Of a DNA stretch of 64,000 bases, positions 26,097-35,014 are shown one piece after another. Every line of letters begins with the position of its first letter. Positions within the stretch are counted from its first letter, which is position 1. The position numbers and the translations under genes were made by a program. The notes under the pieces were generated by a model. That model did not search any database. It was not told the DNA's origin and saw only the letters and a program-made list of their open reading frames with translations. Source of the DNA: Paraburkholderia sejongensis (GTDB lineage: Bacteria > Pseudomonadota > Gammaproteobacteria > Burkholderiales > Burkholderiaceae); the NCBI RefSeq assembly GCF_020880815.1, contig NZ_JAJITD010000010.1, positions 248,001 through 312,000 on the forward strand, in the 5' to 3' direction.

Positions 26097-26519
26097 TCAG
26101 TCCGCTTCCAGCACGACCAGTTGCCCGCGCACCCCGATCGCCGCCGCGCTCGGGCTCACGCCGCAAGTGAAGTCGGTCGACGAACTGGTTTCGTTGCTGT
26201 GAAAGCGCGTCGATACGTCGATCACCGCATTCGCGTGACGCTCACGCGCGGCGGCGCGCAGCTTGCCGACCGCTTCGGCGAGCGCCTGATGGCAGGCCTC
26301 GTCCGGCTCCGAAGTCCGACGCGCGATCCGCACCGAATACGCCACTTCGCCAAGCCGCGTCTTCACCGGCTGATGACTTTGCTGTCCGAAGTACACCGGC
26401 ACTTCGCCGCGCGACTCGCTGCCGGCCGCCGCGAACGGCAACGACTTCACCTGCGTCGCGCAACCGGCCTGCGTCAACGCGACCACCAGCACTGCTGCCA
26501 CTCCAACCAGCTTCTTCAT
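26097..26519 (-). CDS. Small lipoprotein-like protein in the pigment operon
   Basis: 140 residues with an N-terminal signal MKKLVGVAAVLVVALTQAGC that resembles a lipoprotein signal; the residue at -3 is Gln, so lipidation is not certain. The mature part (GEVPVYFGQQSHQPVKTRLG, then ERHANAVIDVSTRF, then FTCGVSPSAAAIGVRGQLV) has the pattern of small exported proteins often misnamed 'excinuclease ATPase subunit'. No nucleotide-binding motif is present. The start at 26519 has an AAGGGAATAACA ribosome-binding site. It lies 119 bp after the FabB-like ketosynthase and 67 bp before the flavin enzyme. Its role in pigment export or assembly is a guess from position only. Confidence 0.7.
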   Translation of the reverse strand: MKKLVGVAAVLVVALTQAGCATQVKSLPFAAAGSESRGEVPVYFGQQSHQPVKTRLGEVAYSVRIARRTSEPDEACHQALAEAVGKLRAAARERHANAVIDVSTRFHSNETSSSTDFTCGVSPSAAAIGVRGQLVVLEAD

Positions 26520-26638
26520 TGTTATTCCCTTCCCTGTTTTCAGATTGGCGGCCGCTGCGCTGCGTTCGTGCTGCATTCGTGCTGCGTTCGCACCGCAGCC
26601 GCAACGCAATGGCCCGTTAGTGTGGTTCGGCATCCTGC

Positions 26639-27883
26639 TCAACCGCCTCGCCACGCTTCGAACATCAGGCTCGCGCAACTGCCGCCGAACCCGAATGAAA
26701 CCGACATCGCCGTGTCGATGCGCGCGGCGCGCGTCGCCCGCACGAGCGGCAGGTCGCGCAGTTCCGGCTCCGGCTGATCGACCGGCGCGGTGCCCGCGAT
26801 AAAGCCGTCGCGCATCATCAGCAACGTATAGATCGCTTCGTGCGCGCCGCACGCGCCGAGCGAATGGCCAGTCAGCCCCTTGGTCGACGAAAACGCCGGC
26901 ACGCCCTCGCCCTGCCCGGATGAGCCGAACACGTCGCGCAACGCGTGCAACTCTTCGAGGTCGCCGCGCGGCGTCGACGGTGCATGAGTGTTCACGTAGT
27001 CGGGACGGCGACCCGCTTCGGCGAGCGCGCCGCGCATCGCCCGCGCGATGCCGGCGGCACCCGGCGCGACCATCGCCGCGCGCTCGGTGCACGCACCGAA
27101 GCCGGAAAGCTCCGCGTAAATCCGTGCGCCGCGCGCGAGCGCGTGATCGAGCGCTTCGAGCACCAGCACGCCTCCGCCCGACGCGATCACGAAGCCGTCG
27201 CGCGCGCTGTCGTAGGGCCGCGATGCGGTCAGCGGCGTGTCGTTGAAGCCGCGCGACAGCGCGCCCATCGCGTCGAACATCAGTGTGGTGTGGTCGTGCA
27301 GCGCTTCGCTGCCGCCCGCCAGCACGATCCGCTGACGGCCGGTCTGGATCAGTTGCAGCGCCTGGCCGAGCGCGAGCGCCGAAGTCGTGCACGCGGACGA
27401 CGGCGAATAGCTGACGCCTTCGAGCCCGAACACCTGCGCGACGTTCGCCGACGCGGTGCTGCTCATCGCGTGCGGCACCGTGTACGGCGGCAGCTTGTCG
27501 ATGCCGCGCGTGTGCGCGATGGCCAGCGCCGCGTCGTAGCTCGCCAGCGCGCCGACGCCCGAGCCGATCACCACGCCTGCGTCCGGCGACTGCAACGCCT
27601 GCGCGGTGAGACCCGCGTCGTCGATCGCTTTGCGCGCCGCGTGGCACGCGAAGCGCGCGGTGTCGCCCATGAAGCGCTCCAGCTTGCGCTCGAACGGCGG
27701 CTCGCCGGCCACCGACGCGACGCCCGCGACCTGCGAGCCGAAACCGCGCTCGCGCCACGCGTCGACGCGCTCGATCCGCGAGCGGCCCGCGCGCAATGCG
27801 GCCGATACTTCGTCCAGCGTATTGCCGAGACACGACACGATGCCCATGCCGGTCACGACCACCCGTTGCAGCGCGACGCTCAT
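26639..27883 (-). CDS. FabB-like beta-ketoacyl-ACP synthase
   Basis: 414-residue condensing enzyme with the thiolase fold. The catalytic triad is intact: C165 (SPSSACTTSALA), H300 (YVNTHAPSTPRGD) and H340 (TKGLTGHSLGACG). The block TKGLTGHSLGACGAHEAIY is nearly that of E. coli FabB, unlike the two other ketosynthases of the cluster. The normally invariant HGTST after the first His reads HAPST, an uncommon substitution next to the active site. It may take part in polyene chain extension or prime a fatty-acyl/aryl starter. Its ATG overlaps the previous ketosynthase stop (ATGA), so translation is coupled. This third ketosynthase is not among the core genes I recall from the E. coli ape cluster (ApeC, ApeO, ApeR). 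Confidence 0.9.
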   Translation of the reverse strand: MSVALQRVVVTGMGIVSCLGNTLDEVSAALRAGRSRIERVDAWRERGFGSQVAGVASVAGEPPFERKLERFMGDTARFACHAARKAIDDAGLTAQALQSPDAGVVIGSGVGALASYDAALAIAHTRGIDKLPPYTVPHAMSSTASANVAQVFGLEGVSYSPSSACTTSALALGQALQLIQTGRQRIVLAGGSEALHDHTTLMFDAMGALSRGFNDTPLTASRPYDSARDGFVIASGGGVLVLEALDHALARGARIYAELSGFGACTERAAMVAPGAAGIARAMRGALAEAGRRPDYVNTHAPSTPRGDLEELHALRDVFGSSGQGEGVPAFSSTKGLTGHSLGACGAHEAIYTLLMMRDGFIAGTAPVDQPEPELRDLPLVRATRAARIDTAMSVSFGFGGSCASLMFEAWRGG

Positions 27884-29106
27884 CGAACGCGCCTGAAAAT
27901 CAGCGACGTGTTGATGCCGCCGAACGCGAAGTTGTTGCTCATCACGTACTGCGCATCGATCTCGCGCGCGCCGCCGACGATGTAATCGAGCGGCGCGCAA
28001 GCCGGATCGACATGATCGAGGTTCAGCGTCGGCGCGTACCAGTTGCGCTTCATCATCTCGATCGTCCACCACGCTTCGATCGCGCCGCACGCGCCGAGCG
28101 TATGGCCGATGTAGCTCTTCAGCGAGCTGATCGGCATGCGCGCGCCGAAGGTCTGCGCGGTCGCATGGCTCTCGGCGATATCGCCGCGATCGGTCGAGGT
28201 GCCGTGCGCGTTCACGTACGCGATCGCGTCGGGCGACAGTTGCGCGTCGCGCAGCGCGAGCTGCATCGCCAGCGCCATCGTGCCGGCGGTCGGCTGCGTC
28301 ATGTGCGCGCCGTCCGAGTTGCAGCCGAAGCCGACGATTTCCGCGTGAATCCGCGCGCCGCGCGCGAGCGCGTGTTCGTACTCTTCGAGCACCAGCGTCG
28401 CCGCGCCCTCGCCGACCACGAGGCCATCGCGCGCGGCATCGAACGGACGCGGCGTGAGGTGCGGTTCGTCGTTGCGGGTGCTGGTCGCGTACAGCGTGTC
28501 GAACACCGCGACCGCCGGCCCCGACAATTCTTCCGCGCCGCCGGCCAGCATCAGCGCCTGCTTTCCGCTCTGGATCGCCTCGTACGCGTAGCCGATCGCC
28601 TGGCTGCCGGACGCGCACGCGCACGAAGTCGGGATGATGCGGCCTTTCAGATCCCAGAACAGGCTGACGTTGACGGCGCTCGTGTGCGGCATCATCTGCA
28701 CGTAGCTGTTCGACGTGACGTTGCTCATCGAGCCGGTCTCGAGCATCGTGCCGAACGCGCGGATCGGCTGCACCGAACCCGACGACGAACCGTACGCGAC
28801 GCCCATCCGGCCGTCGGCGATGCTCGCATCGTCGGCGAGGCCCGCGTCGGCGAGCGCGAGTTCGCTCGCGCGCACCGAGTACAGCGACACCGGGCCCATC
28901 GAGCGGACCTTCTTGCGCGGGTAATGCGCGGGCGTCGTGAAGGCCGGCAACGGACACGCGAGCCGCGTATGCAGCGCATCGAAGTAATCCCATTGCGCGA
29001 GCCGCCGCACCGCGTTTTCGCCGCTTCTCAGGCGCGCTTCGACCGCGTCCCAGCTGTCGCCGAACGCGGTCACGCCGCCCATGCCGGTAATCACGACGCG
29101 CTTCAT
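27880..29106 (-). CDS. Beta-ketoacyl-ACP synthase, ApeR-like
   Basis: 408-residue ketosynthase of the aryl polyene type. The active site is C164 in PTSCACASGSQAIG, with H301 in VNAHGTSTDRGD and H335 in YIGHTLGACGAIEA. The N-terminus MKRVVITGMGGVTAFGDSW is typical for FabF-like enzymes. In aryl polyene assembly the KS extends the growing polyene on ACP with malonyl units. Partners are the ketoreductase just upstream (stop/start overlap TGATG) and the ApeP-like dehydratase. Direct assignment as ApeR is inferred from the order KS-DH-KR-KS at the end of the cluster, which matches apeO-apeP-apeQ-apeR. Confidence 0.92.
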   Translation of the reverse strand: MKRVVITGMGGVTAFGDSWDAVEARLRSGENAVRRLAQWDYFDALHTRLACPLPAFTTPAHYPRKKVRSMGPVSLYSVRASELALADAGLADDASIADGRMGVAYGSSSGSVQPIRAFGTMLETGSMSNVTSNSYVQMMPHTSAVNVSLFWDLKGRIIPTSCACASGSQAIGYAYEAIQSGKQALMLAGGAEELSGPAVAVFDTLYATSTRNDEPHLTPRPFDAARDGLVVGEGAATLVLEEYEHALARGARIHAEIVGFGCNSDGAHMTQPTAGTMALAMQLALRDAQLSPDAIAYVNAHGTSTDRGDIAESHATAQTFGARMPISSLKSYIGHTLGACGAIEAWWTIEMMKRNWYAPTLNLDHVDPACAPLDYIVGGAREIDAQYVMSNNFAFGGINTSLIFRRVR

Positions 29107-29831
29107 CAGATCATCCCGCCGTTCACGCCGATCACCTGACGCGTCACGTACGACGCGCCATCGGACATCAGAAAGCTCACCACCGCCGCGACCTCGGCCG
29201 GCTGTCCGACGCGGTTCATCGGCACCGTTTTCAGCGCCTGTTCGAGCGGCACCTGTTCGAGCATGCCGGTTTCGACCAGTCCCGGCGCGACGCAGTTGAC
29301 CGTGATGTTGCGCGACGCGAGTTCGACCGCGAGCGCCTTGGTCGCGCCGATCAGGCCGGCCTTCGCCGCGCTGTAGTTGACCTGGCCGCGGTTGCCGATC
29401 ACGCCCGACACCGACGCGATCGTGACGATCCGCCCGCCGTTGCGCGCGCGCACCATCGGCATCGTCAGCGGATGCACGACGTTGTAGAACGCGTCGAGCC
29501 CGGTTTCGATCACGACGTCCCAGTCCTCGTCGGTGAGCGCGGGAAACGCGGCGTCGCGCGTGACGCCCGCGCTGCACACGATTCCGTAGTACGGGCCATG
29601 CGCGGCGACGTCAGCTTCGAGCACCTCGCGGCACGCGGCGCGCTCGCGCACGTCGAACTGCAGCACGCGCGCGCTGCCGCCCTGGGCGGCGATGCCGCTC
29701 GCGACCGCGTCGGCTTCGCTGCGGCCGGTGCGGCAGTGCACGGATACCGCGAAGCCGTCGGCGGCCAACTGATACGCAATCGCGCGGCCGATGCCGCGGC
29801 TTGCGCCGGTAACGAGAACTCGCCGGCTCAT
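29106..29831 (-). CDS. 3-oxoacyl-ACP reductase (FabG-type, ApeQ-like)
   Basis: 241-residue short-chain dehydrogenase that reduces the beta-keto group after each condensation. It shows the cofactor motif TGASRGIG (8-14), NAG-like CSAGV at about 86-90, and the catalytic S140, Y153 and K157 (NYSAAKAG). The C-terminal segment NCVAPGLVETGM and ASYVTRQVIGVNGGMI is typical of FabG. It overlaps the dehydratase gene at the start (ATGA) and the ketosynthase gene at its end (TGATG). A housekeeping fabG would be expected within a fab operon, so this copy is dedicated to the pigment pathway. Confidence 0.93.
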   Translation of the reverse strand: MSRRVLVTGASRGIGRAIAYQLAADGFAVSVHCRTGRSEADAVASGIAAQGGSARVLQFDVRERAACREVLEADVAAHGPYYGIVCSAGVTRDAAFPALTDEDWDVVIETGLDAFYNVVHPLTMPMVRARNGGRIVTIASVSGVIGNRGQVNYSAAKAGLIGATKALAVELASRNITVNCVAPGLVETGMLEQVPLEQALKTVPMNRVGQPAEVAAVVSFLMSDGASYVTRQVIGVNGGMI

Positions 29832-30421
29832 GGGTTGAAACTCCCTTCGATAAAAGTCTGGAAATCGGGCGGTTGAAACACCTTGATCACCGCTTCCGCG
29901 CAGCGCGCATCGCCGTCGTCGATCGTGCATTCGTACGCGCCATGGCCGGCTTCGCTGCGCAGTAGTTCGGTGACCTGAATGCGCAGCTTCGCGCCGGCGC
30001 GAAACGCGGGTTGCGCCGCCTCGTAGCTGCGCGAGCCGAGCAGCACGCCGGGGCGCGCGTGGCCGCCGCCGCGCATCGCCAGCAGCGCGACGTGCGCGGC
30101 GATCGCCTGCGCCATCAACTCGATGCCGATCCACGCGGGCATCGCGCCGTCGGCGTCCGCGTACCACGCGTGCGGATCGACGCCCGCGTACGCGCTGAGC
30201 GTGGTGTCGGCGAAGGTGTCGACCGCGTCGAGCAGCAGCATGCTGCCGCGATGCGGGATGATCGATTCGATCGGCTGGCGCGCGAGCGCTTCGACGCTGG
30301 GTGGCACGCCGCTGGTTGGCGCGGTGCCGCCCGGCTCGACGCTGGCCGGGCCGACGGCGGCTCGTTCGACGCCGGTTGGCGCGTCGCCGGTTTTGTGCGA
30401 GTTGGGTGACGAAGTCGCCAT
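29828..30421 (-). CDS. 3-hydroxyacyl-ACP dehydratase, ApeP-like
   Basis: 197-residue hotdog-fold dehydratase. The catalytic His is H57 in SIIPHRGSMLLLDAV, the PHR-x-x-MLLLD motif found in the ApeP group. PAWIGIELMAQAIAAHVALLA forms the central helix. It removes water to form the trans double bonds of the polyene. The first 45 residues (SHKTGDAPTGVERAAVGP and following) are low-complexity Gly/Pro/Thr-rich and are not part of the fold, so the gene may have gained a disordered tail or the true start may be later; no internal ATG lies before the domain. Start 30421 lies 5 bp after the preceding ketosynthase stop. Its last bases overlap the fabG-like start. Confidence 0.88.
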   Translation of the reverse strand: MATSSPNSHKTGDAPTGVERAAVGPASVEPGGTAPTSGVPPSVEALARQPIESIIPHRGSMLLLDAVDTFADTTLSAYAGVDPHAWYADADGAMPAWIGIELMAQAIAAHVALLAMRGGGHARPGVLLGSRSYEAAQPAFRAGAKLRIQVTELLRSEAGHGAYECTIDDGDARCAEAVIKVFQPPDFQTFIEGSFNP

Positions 30422-30426
30422 GCGCG

Positions 30427-31611
30427 TCACCGGGCCAGAATCAGGCTGACATTGCTGCCGCCGAACGCGAACGAATTGCTCATCGCGTACTGGGTGCCGG
30501 CGCCGCGCGGCAACGCGCGCGCGCCCTGCACCAGATCGAGCGCGGGCAGCGCCGGATCGGCCTCGCCGTCCCACAGATGCGGCGGCAGGTTCGCGTCGTC
30601 GCGCGCGAGCGCGAGCCACGCGAAGCCGAGTTCGGTCGCGCCGGCCGCGCCGAGCTGATGACCGGTCAGCGGCTTGGTGCCGCTCGCGGCGACGCCGCCG
30701 GGGAACACCCGCGCCATCAGATGCGCTTCCATTTCGTCGTTCTTCTGCGTGGCGGTCGCGTGCAGATTCACATAGCCGACCGCCGACGCCGCGATCCCCG
30801 CATCCGCCAGCGCGTCGCGCAACGCGAGCTCGCCGCCGACACCCTGCGGGTCGGGCGCGGAAATATGATATGCGTCGCTCGATTCGCCGAGGCCCGCGAG
30901 CCGCACCGCCGCTTCGTCGCGGCTCATCAGGAACACGGCCGCGCCCTCGCCGACGTTGATCCCGCGCCGGTTGCGGCTCATCGGATTGGTGCGCGTGCTG
31001 CTGGTCGATTCGAGCGACGCGAAGCCCTGCACCGTGAGTTCGCACAACGAATCGACGCCGCCGACCACGACCGCATCGCACAGCTGCAATTGCAGCAGCC
31101 GGCGCGCGGACGCGAAGGCCTTCGCGCTCGACGTGCACGCGGTCGAGATCGTGAACGCCGGCCCTTGCACGCCGAGCGCGGCGGCCGCGAACGGCGCGGC
31201 GGTGCCGATTTCCATCTGCCGGTAGTTGAAGTTCTCCGGCAATTGGCCCGCTTGCGCGTGATAGACGAACGCGGTTTCGGCCGCCTCGATGCCCGACGTG
31301 CTGGTGCCGAGCACCACGCCGATCCGTTCGGAGCCGTAGCGCTCGCGCGCCGCTTCGATGGCCGGCGCGATCTGCGCGAGCGCAGCGAGCAGCAGCCGGT
31401 TGTTGCGGCAGTCGTAGCGCGCCAGATCGGCGCGCGGCGCAAGTTCGAGCGGCGCGAGCACGCTGCCGACGAACGCGTCGCCGATCCCCGTATGGACCGG
31501 CCCCATGCCGGGCGATTGCGCGGCGGCGAGCGCCGGCACGATCGCGTCGACGTCGCCGCCGAGCGCGTTGATCATGCCGAGCGCGTGTAAATAAACCGAT
31601 GGCGCTTTCAT
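30427..31611 (-). CDS. Beta-ketoacyl-ACP synthase, ApeO-like
   Basis: 394-residue ketosynthase with an intact C-H-H triad: C159 (TISTACTSSAKAF), H284 (YVNLHATATQKND) and H318 (TKPLTGHQLGAAG). The replacement of HGTST by HATAT and the QKNDEMEAHLM continuation match the ApeO type. The start MKAPSVYLHALGMINALGG at 31611 overlaps the MMPL exporter stop (ATGA). This KS most likely works as a heterodimer with the chain-length-factor-like protein at the head of the operon. The long in-frame ORF extension upstream is a shadow of the exporter gene. Confidence 0.92.
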   Translation of the reverse strand: MKAPSVYLHALGMINALGGDVDAIVPALAAAQSPGMGPVHTGIGDAFVGSVLAPLELAPRADLARYDCRNNRLLLAALAQIAPAIEAARERYGSERIGVVLGTSTSGIEAAETAFVYHAQAGQLPENFNYRQMEIGTAAPFAAAALGVQGPAFTISTACTSSAKAFASARRLLQLQLCDAVVVGGVDSLCELTVQGFASLESTSSTRTNPMSRNRRGINVGEGAAVFLMSRDEAAVRLAGLGESSDAYHISAPDPQGVGGELALRDALADAGIAASAVGYVNLHATATQKNDEMEAHLMARVFPGGVAASGTKPLTGHQLGAAGATELGFAWLALARDDANLPPHLWDGEADPALPALDLVQGARALPRGAGTQYAMSNSFAFGGSNVSLILAR

Positions 31612-34136
31612 GCCGCCCTCCGTGATTCCGATGACCTGGCGCCCGGCTTGCGCGCGGGCGTGGCGGTTGGCATCCCCATCGGCGCGAGCAGCACCGACAC
31701 CAGGATACCGAGCGCGAGCGTCGCGCCGAAGCTGCGCAGCGCCGGCATCGCGCTCATCGCGAGCATGCCGAACGACAGCAGCGTGGTGGCCGCCGACAGC
31801 AGCACCCCGGTCCACACCGCGCCGAGATCCGCGGCGGCGCGGAGACACCCTTCGCGCAGAAACACCGCATAGTTTGCGCCGACGCCGAGCACCAGCATCA
31901 GCGCGAGCCAGTTGAACAGATTGAGCGGCACGCCCGCGTAGCCGAACACCGCGAGCGCGACGCCGACCGCGAGCACCACCGGCAGCGTGGTCGCGAGGCC
32001 GCCGCGCACCCGATAACGCAGCATCAGCAACGCGGCGACGACCAGCAGCGCGCCGCCGAGCCACCAGCCGCTATCCACTCGATATTCGCCGAACAGCTTC
32101 GATACGCTGGCGGCTTTGTCGACGAACACGACGCCGGGCAGATCGTGCGCGAGCGCGATCAGTGCGGGCGCGTTGTGCAGGGTCACACGTTGGGGGATGA
32201 CGACGGCGGCGTAGCCCGACGCGTTGGCGCCGTTCGCGCCGTTCGAGGCATTCGGCGCGTTCGCCGGGTTCTGCGCGTTCACGCCCACCGCGCCGAGCCA
32301 CAAATGCCGGTACGGCTGCGACCACGGCACCGCGAGCCACTGATCCACCGTCAACGGCGCCTGCGGCTTCGCATACGCGGCGAGCCACGCATCGGCGACT
32401 TCGTCCTTGAAACCCGCTTGCAGCAACGTGGCGCGCAACGCGGCCGGATCGTTGAACACATGCTGCGCGAGCAACGCGCGATCTTCGCTCTGCCGCCGCG
32501 CGGACGGCACGAACTGCGCAACCGACTGATAGCCGCCGACCGCATCGGCGCCGCCGTCGAGCGCATCCAGCGCATCGAGCTTAGCGCCGAGCGCTTCCGC
32601 GCGTTGCAGCACCGCTTCGGGCGTGTCGCCGCGCACGACGAAAAACTGCGCGCTGTTGTCGACGCCGACCGCCGCGCGCACCTTGTCCTCCTGCGCGACC
32701 AGCGACGCATCGCGCTGGATCAGCAGATGGATGTCGTCGTCGCTGGTCAGGCGCAGCCAGCCGGGCACCGCGGCGAGCAGCAGCAGCGCCGCGACCAGCC
32801 AGGCGCGCTGGCCGGCGAGCGCGCGCTGCCAGTGCGCGAGCAGCCGCGCGGCGCCGGCGAACACCCGCCGCGGACTGCGCTTCGGCGCGCGCGTGAGCAG
32901 CGCGGGCAGCAGCCACAGCACCGACGCGAACGCGGTCACGATGCCGGCAATCGCGAAGCAGGCGATCTGCTTGAGCGCCGGGAACGGCACCCACATCAGG
33001 ATCGCGTAGCCGAGCAGGCTGGTCGCCAGCGCGACGGTCAGCGCCGGGCGCACCGTGCGCGCGCCGCGCCGCGCGTCCCAGTCGCGGCCCGCGCCGAGAT
33101 AGACGACGAAGTACTGGATCGAATAATCGACGGCCTCGCCGATCAGGCTCGCGCCGAACACCAGCGTCAGCAGATGCAGCTTGCCGAAGATCAGCAGCGT
33201 CGCCGCCAGCGCGCAGACGATGCCGAGCGCGGTCGATACGAAGCCCAGCAGCAACAGCCGCGGCGAGCGGAACACCCACAGCATCAGCAGTGCGATCCCG
33301 CACAGCGACGCGATGCCGATCAGGTGCACTTCGCGTTCGGACGCGCTGCGCGCCGCTTGCGCGTAAAACACCGCGCCGGCGCGCGCGACCGTCACATCGG
33401 GAAAACTCTGGCGCAACGCGCTTTCGGCGTCGGCGAGCGCCGCGTGCACCGCGCGCTGGGTTTTCGTTTCGTACGCCGAACCGGGCAGCGTGGCGACCAG
33501 CAGCACGCTGGTCGTCGCCTTCTCCCCATCGCCCTGATGCGAGACCAGCAGGTTGTCTTCGACGGTCAGATTCGACGTCGCGAGCGGCAATCCGCCGAGC
33601 CAGCGTTGCAGCCAGCCGAACGGATCGTCGGCGAGCGGCGTGGTGAGGCCGCCTTGCAACGGACTGTAGAGGCGCTGCGCGAGCAGGTCGTGCAGCGCGG
33701 TCGGGTCCGCTTGAGCGTTGGGTGGAGCGAGCGTCGCGCGATCGGCCGGCGTGAGCAGACCGAAGCGATACGGCAGATACAGCGCCGCGATCTGCGACAG
33801 ATCGAACGGCGGCAACTCGGCGGTCACCGAGCCGAATGCGCCGCTCTTTTGCAGCGCCGCGCCGAGTTGCTTCGCGGCCGCTTTCGCGTGCGCGTCGTCG
33901 CGGCTCGTGACCAGCAGCACCGTGCGATCGCCGAGCGCGCTCGCGAGCGTGTCGACCGCTTTTTCGGCGACAGGGTCCGCCTCGGTCGCGGGCAGCAGCG
34001 CGAGCAGATTGGTTTCGAGCGGCGCCGGCCCCGCGAAGCGCCAGCCGCAATAGAGCGCCGCCAGCAGCGCGAGCGCGAGCCATGCGACGCGCACGCCCCA
34101 CGTCTGTTTCGCCCGGCGCTGTTGCGGCAGGTCCAT
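31608..34136 (-). CDS. MMPL/RND-family exporter, ApeM-like
   Basis: 842-residue inner-membrane transporter of the MMPL/hydrophobe exporter type. One N-terminal helix (VAWLALALLAALYCGWRF, from residue 16) and two clusters of about five helices each are separated by large periplasmic domains. Hallmarks are GASLIGEAVDYSIQYFVVY in the first half and LVLGVGANYAVFLREG in the second, the paired G(x)D/NY motifs of MMPL proteins. The start at 34136 overlaps the LolA-like gene. It probably hands the finished lipidated aryl polyene from the inner membrane to the LolA-like carrier encoded next to it. Confidence 0.92.
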   Translation of the reverse strand: MDLPQQRRAKQTWGVRVAWLALALLAALYCGWRFAGPAPLETNLLALLPATEADPVAEKAVDTLASALGDRTVLLVTSRDDAHAKAAAKQLGAALQKSGAFGSVTAELPPFDLSQIAALYLPYRFGLLTPADRATLAPPNAQADPTALHDLLAQRLYSPLQGGLTTPLADDPFGWLQRWLGGLPLATSNLTVEDNLLVSHQGDGEKATTSVLLVATLPGSAYETKTQRAVHAALADAESALRQSFPDVTVARAGAVFYAQAARSASEREVHLIGIASLCGIALLMLWVFRSPRLLLLGFVSTALGIVCALAATLLIFGKLHLLTLVFGASLIGEAVDYSIQYFVVYLGAGRDWDARRGARTVRPALTVALATSLLGYAILMWVPFPALKQIACFAIAGIVTAFASVLWLLPALLTRAPKRSPRRVFAGAARLLAHWQRALAGQRAWLVAALLLLAAVPGWLRLTSDDDIHLLIQRDASLVAQEDKVRAAVGVDNSAQFFVVRGDTPEAVLQRAEALGAKLDALDALDGGADAVGGYQSVAQFVPSARRQSEDRALLAQHVFNDPAALRATLLQAGFKDEVADAWLAAYAKPQAPLTVDQWLAVPWSQPYRHLWLGAVGVNAQNPANAPNASNGANGANASGYAAVVIPQRVTLHNAPALIALAHDLPGVVFVDKAASVSKLFGEYRVDSGWWLGGALLVVAALLMLRYRVRGGLATTLPVVLAVGVALAVFGYAGVPLNLFNWLALMLVLGVGANYAVFLREGCLRAAADLGAVWTGVLLSAATTLLSFGMLAMSAMPALRSFGATLALGILVSVLLAPMGMPTATPARKPGARSSESRRAA

Positions 34137-35014
34137 CACGGCGCTCCGAACAGGCTGCGCTCGGCCGCCGTCGGTTCGGCGACGGCCGCGCTGTTGGCGA
34201 AGTCGAGCTTCGTGACGTCGCCGTTCGCGAGCGTGATGCGCAGGCTTTGCAGATAGTCGCCGCCGCTCATCTCGAGACCCTTGATCGATTGCGCGAGCTG
34301 GGGCTGGTTCGGCGTGAGGTGCATCCGCCATTGCGCGGCGCTGCCCGCCGCGCTCACATCGAACTGCGAGTACAGCGCGGACAGATCGCCGCCGAGCATC
34401 GCGCGCATCATCTTCGAGACCTGCGCGACGCCGCGCGTGCTCTGCGCGCTATGCGTGCCGACCCGCTGGCCGGCCGCGTTGAGCTGGGCGACGCCGGCAT
34501 CGGTGATCACGTAGGTGGCCTTGTACGGCGTGTCGATCTGCCAGATCACGCCGCGCTCGCGATAGAACAGCAAATTGCCGCTGCTGACGAGTGGCTGCTT
34601 CATCGCGGCGAGCGTTTGCGTCTGCGTAAATTGCGCGCGCACGCCCTTCGGTTCGGCCAGATGCGCGGCGATCCGGGAAACGAGTGCGGGGTTGTTCGTG
34701 GCGGGTGTCGTGGCAGCGTTTGCGGCCGTGCCCGGTTTCGTGGCCGCTTTCGTGGCTGCGCTTGCGGCTGCGCTTGCGACCGCACTAGCAGCTGCATCAG
34801 CCGCGGCGGCGGCTGAGCCCGCTGCGTAAGCGGCGGCGGCCGGCCATGCGAGCGCGCCCGCCACGGCGACCCCAAACATCGCGCTCACCGCGCGCAATGC
34901 GAGCGCCCGTGCCCCGCCGGTCAAACCGGTCACGCCGATCTCACGCATCGCATACAGCGCGCGCATCGCAACCGCTGCACGCCACGCGGCAGCTTCCGCC
35001 GCACGTCGCTTCAT
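34136..35014 (-). CDS. LolA-like outer-membrane carrier protein, ApeL-like
   Basis: 292-residue exported protein with the fold of the lipoprotein carrier LolA. After a hydrophobic Ala-rich signal region (residues about 35-70), the mature domain contains GVRAQFTQTQTLAAMKQPL, then GNLLFYRERGVIWQIDTPY and GGDLSALYSQFDV, the pattern of LolA-related carriers. The Ala/Thr repeats between signal and domain (about 70-100) are low complexity. The start at 35014 overlaps the thioesterase stop (ATGA); an upstream ATG at 35026 is also in frame. It probably shuttles the pigment lipid across the periplasm from the exporter. Confidence 0.82.
   Translation of the reverse strand: MKRRAAEAAAWRAAVAMRALYAMREIGVTGLTGGARALALRAVSAMFGVAVAGALAWPAAAAYAAGSAAAAADAAASAVASAAASAATKAATKPGTAANAATTPATNNPALVSRIAAHLAEPKGVRAQFTQTQTLAAMKQPLVSSGNLLFYRERGVIWQIDTPYKATYVITDAGVAQLNAAGQRVGTHSAQSTRGVAQVSKMMRAMLGGDLSALYSQFDVSAAGSAAQWRMHLTPNQPQLAQSIKGLEMSGGDYLQSLRITLANGDVTKLDFANSAAVAEPTAAERSLFGAP

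Noticed and set aside
32145..34256. 703-codon plus-strand frame opposite the MMPL exporter
   Set aside because: No recognisable domain; Arg/Gln-rich antisense shadow of a real exporter gene.
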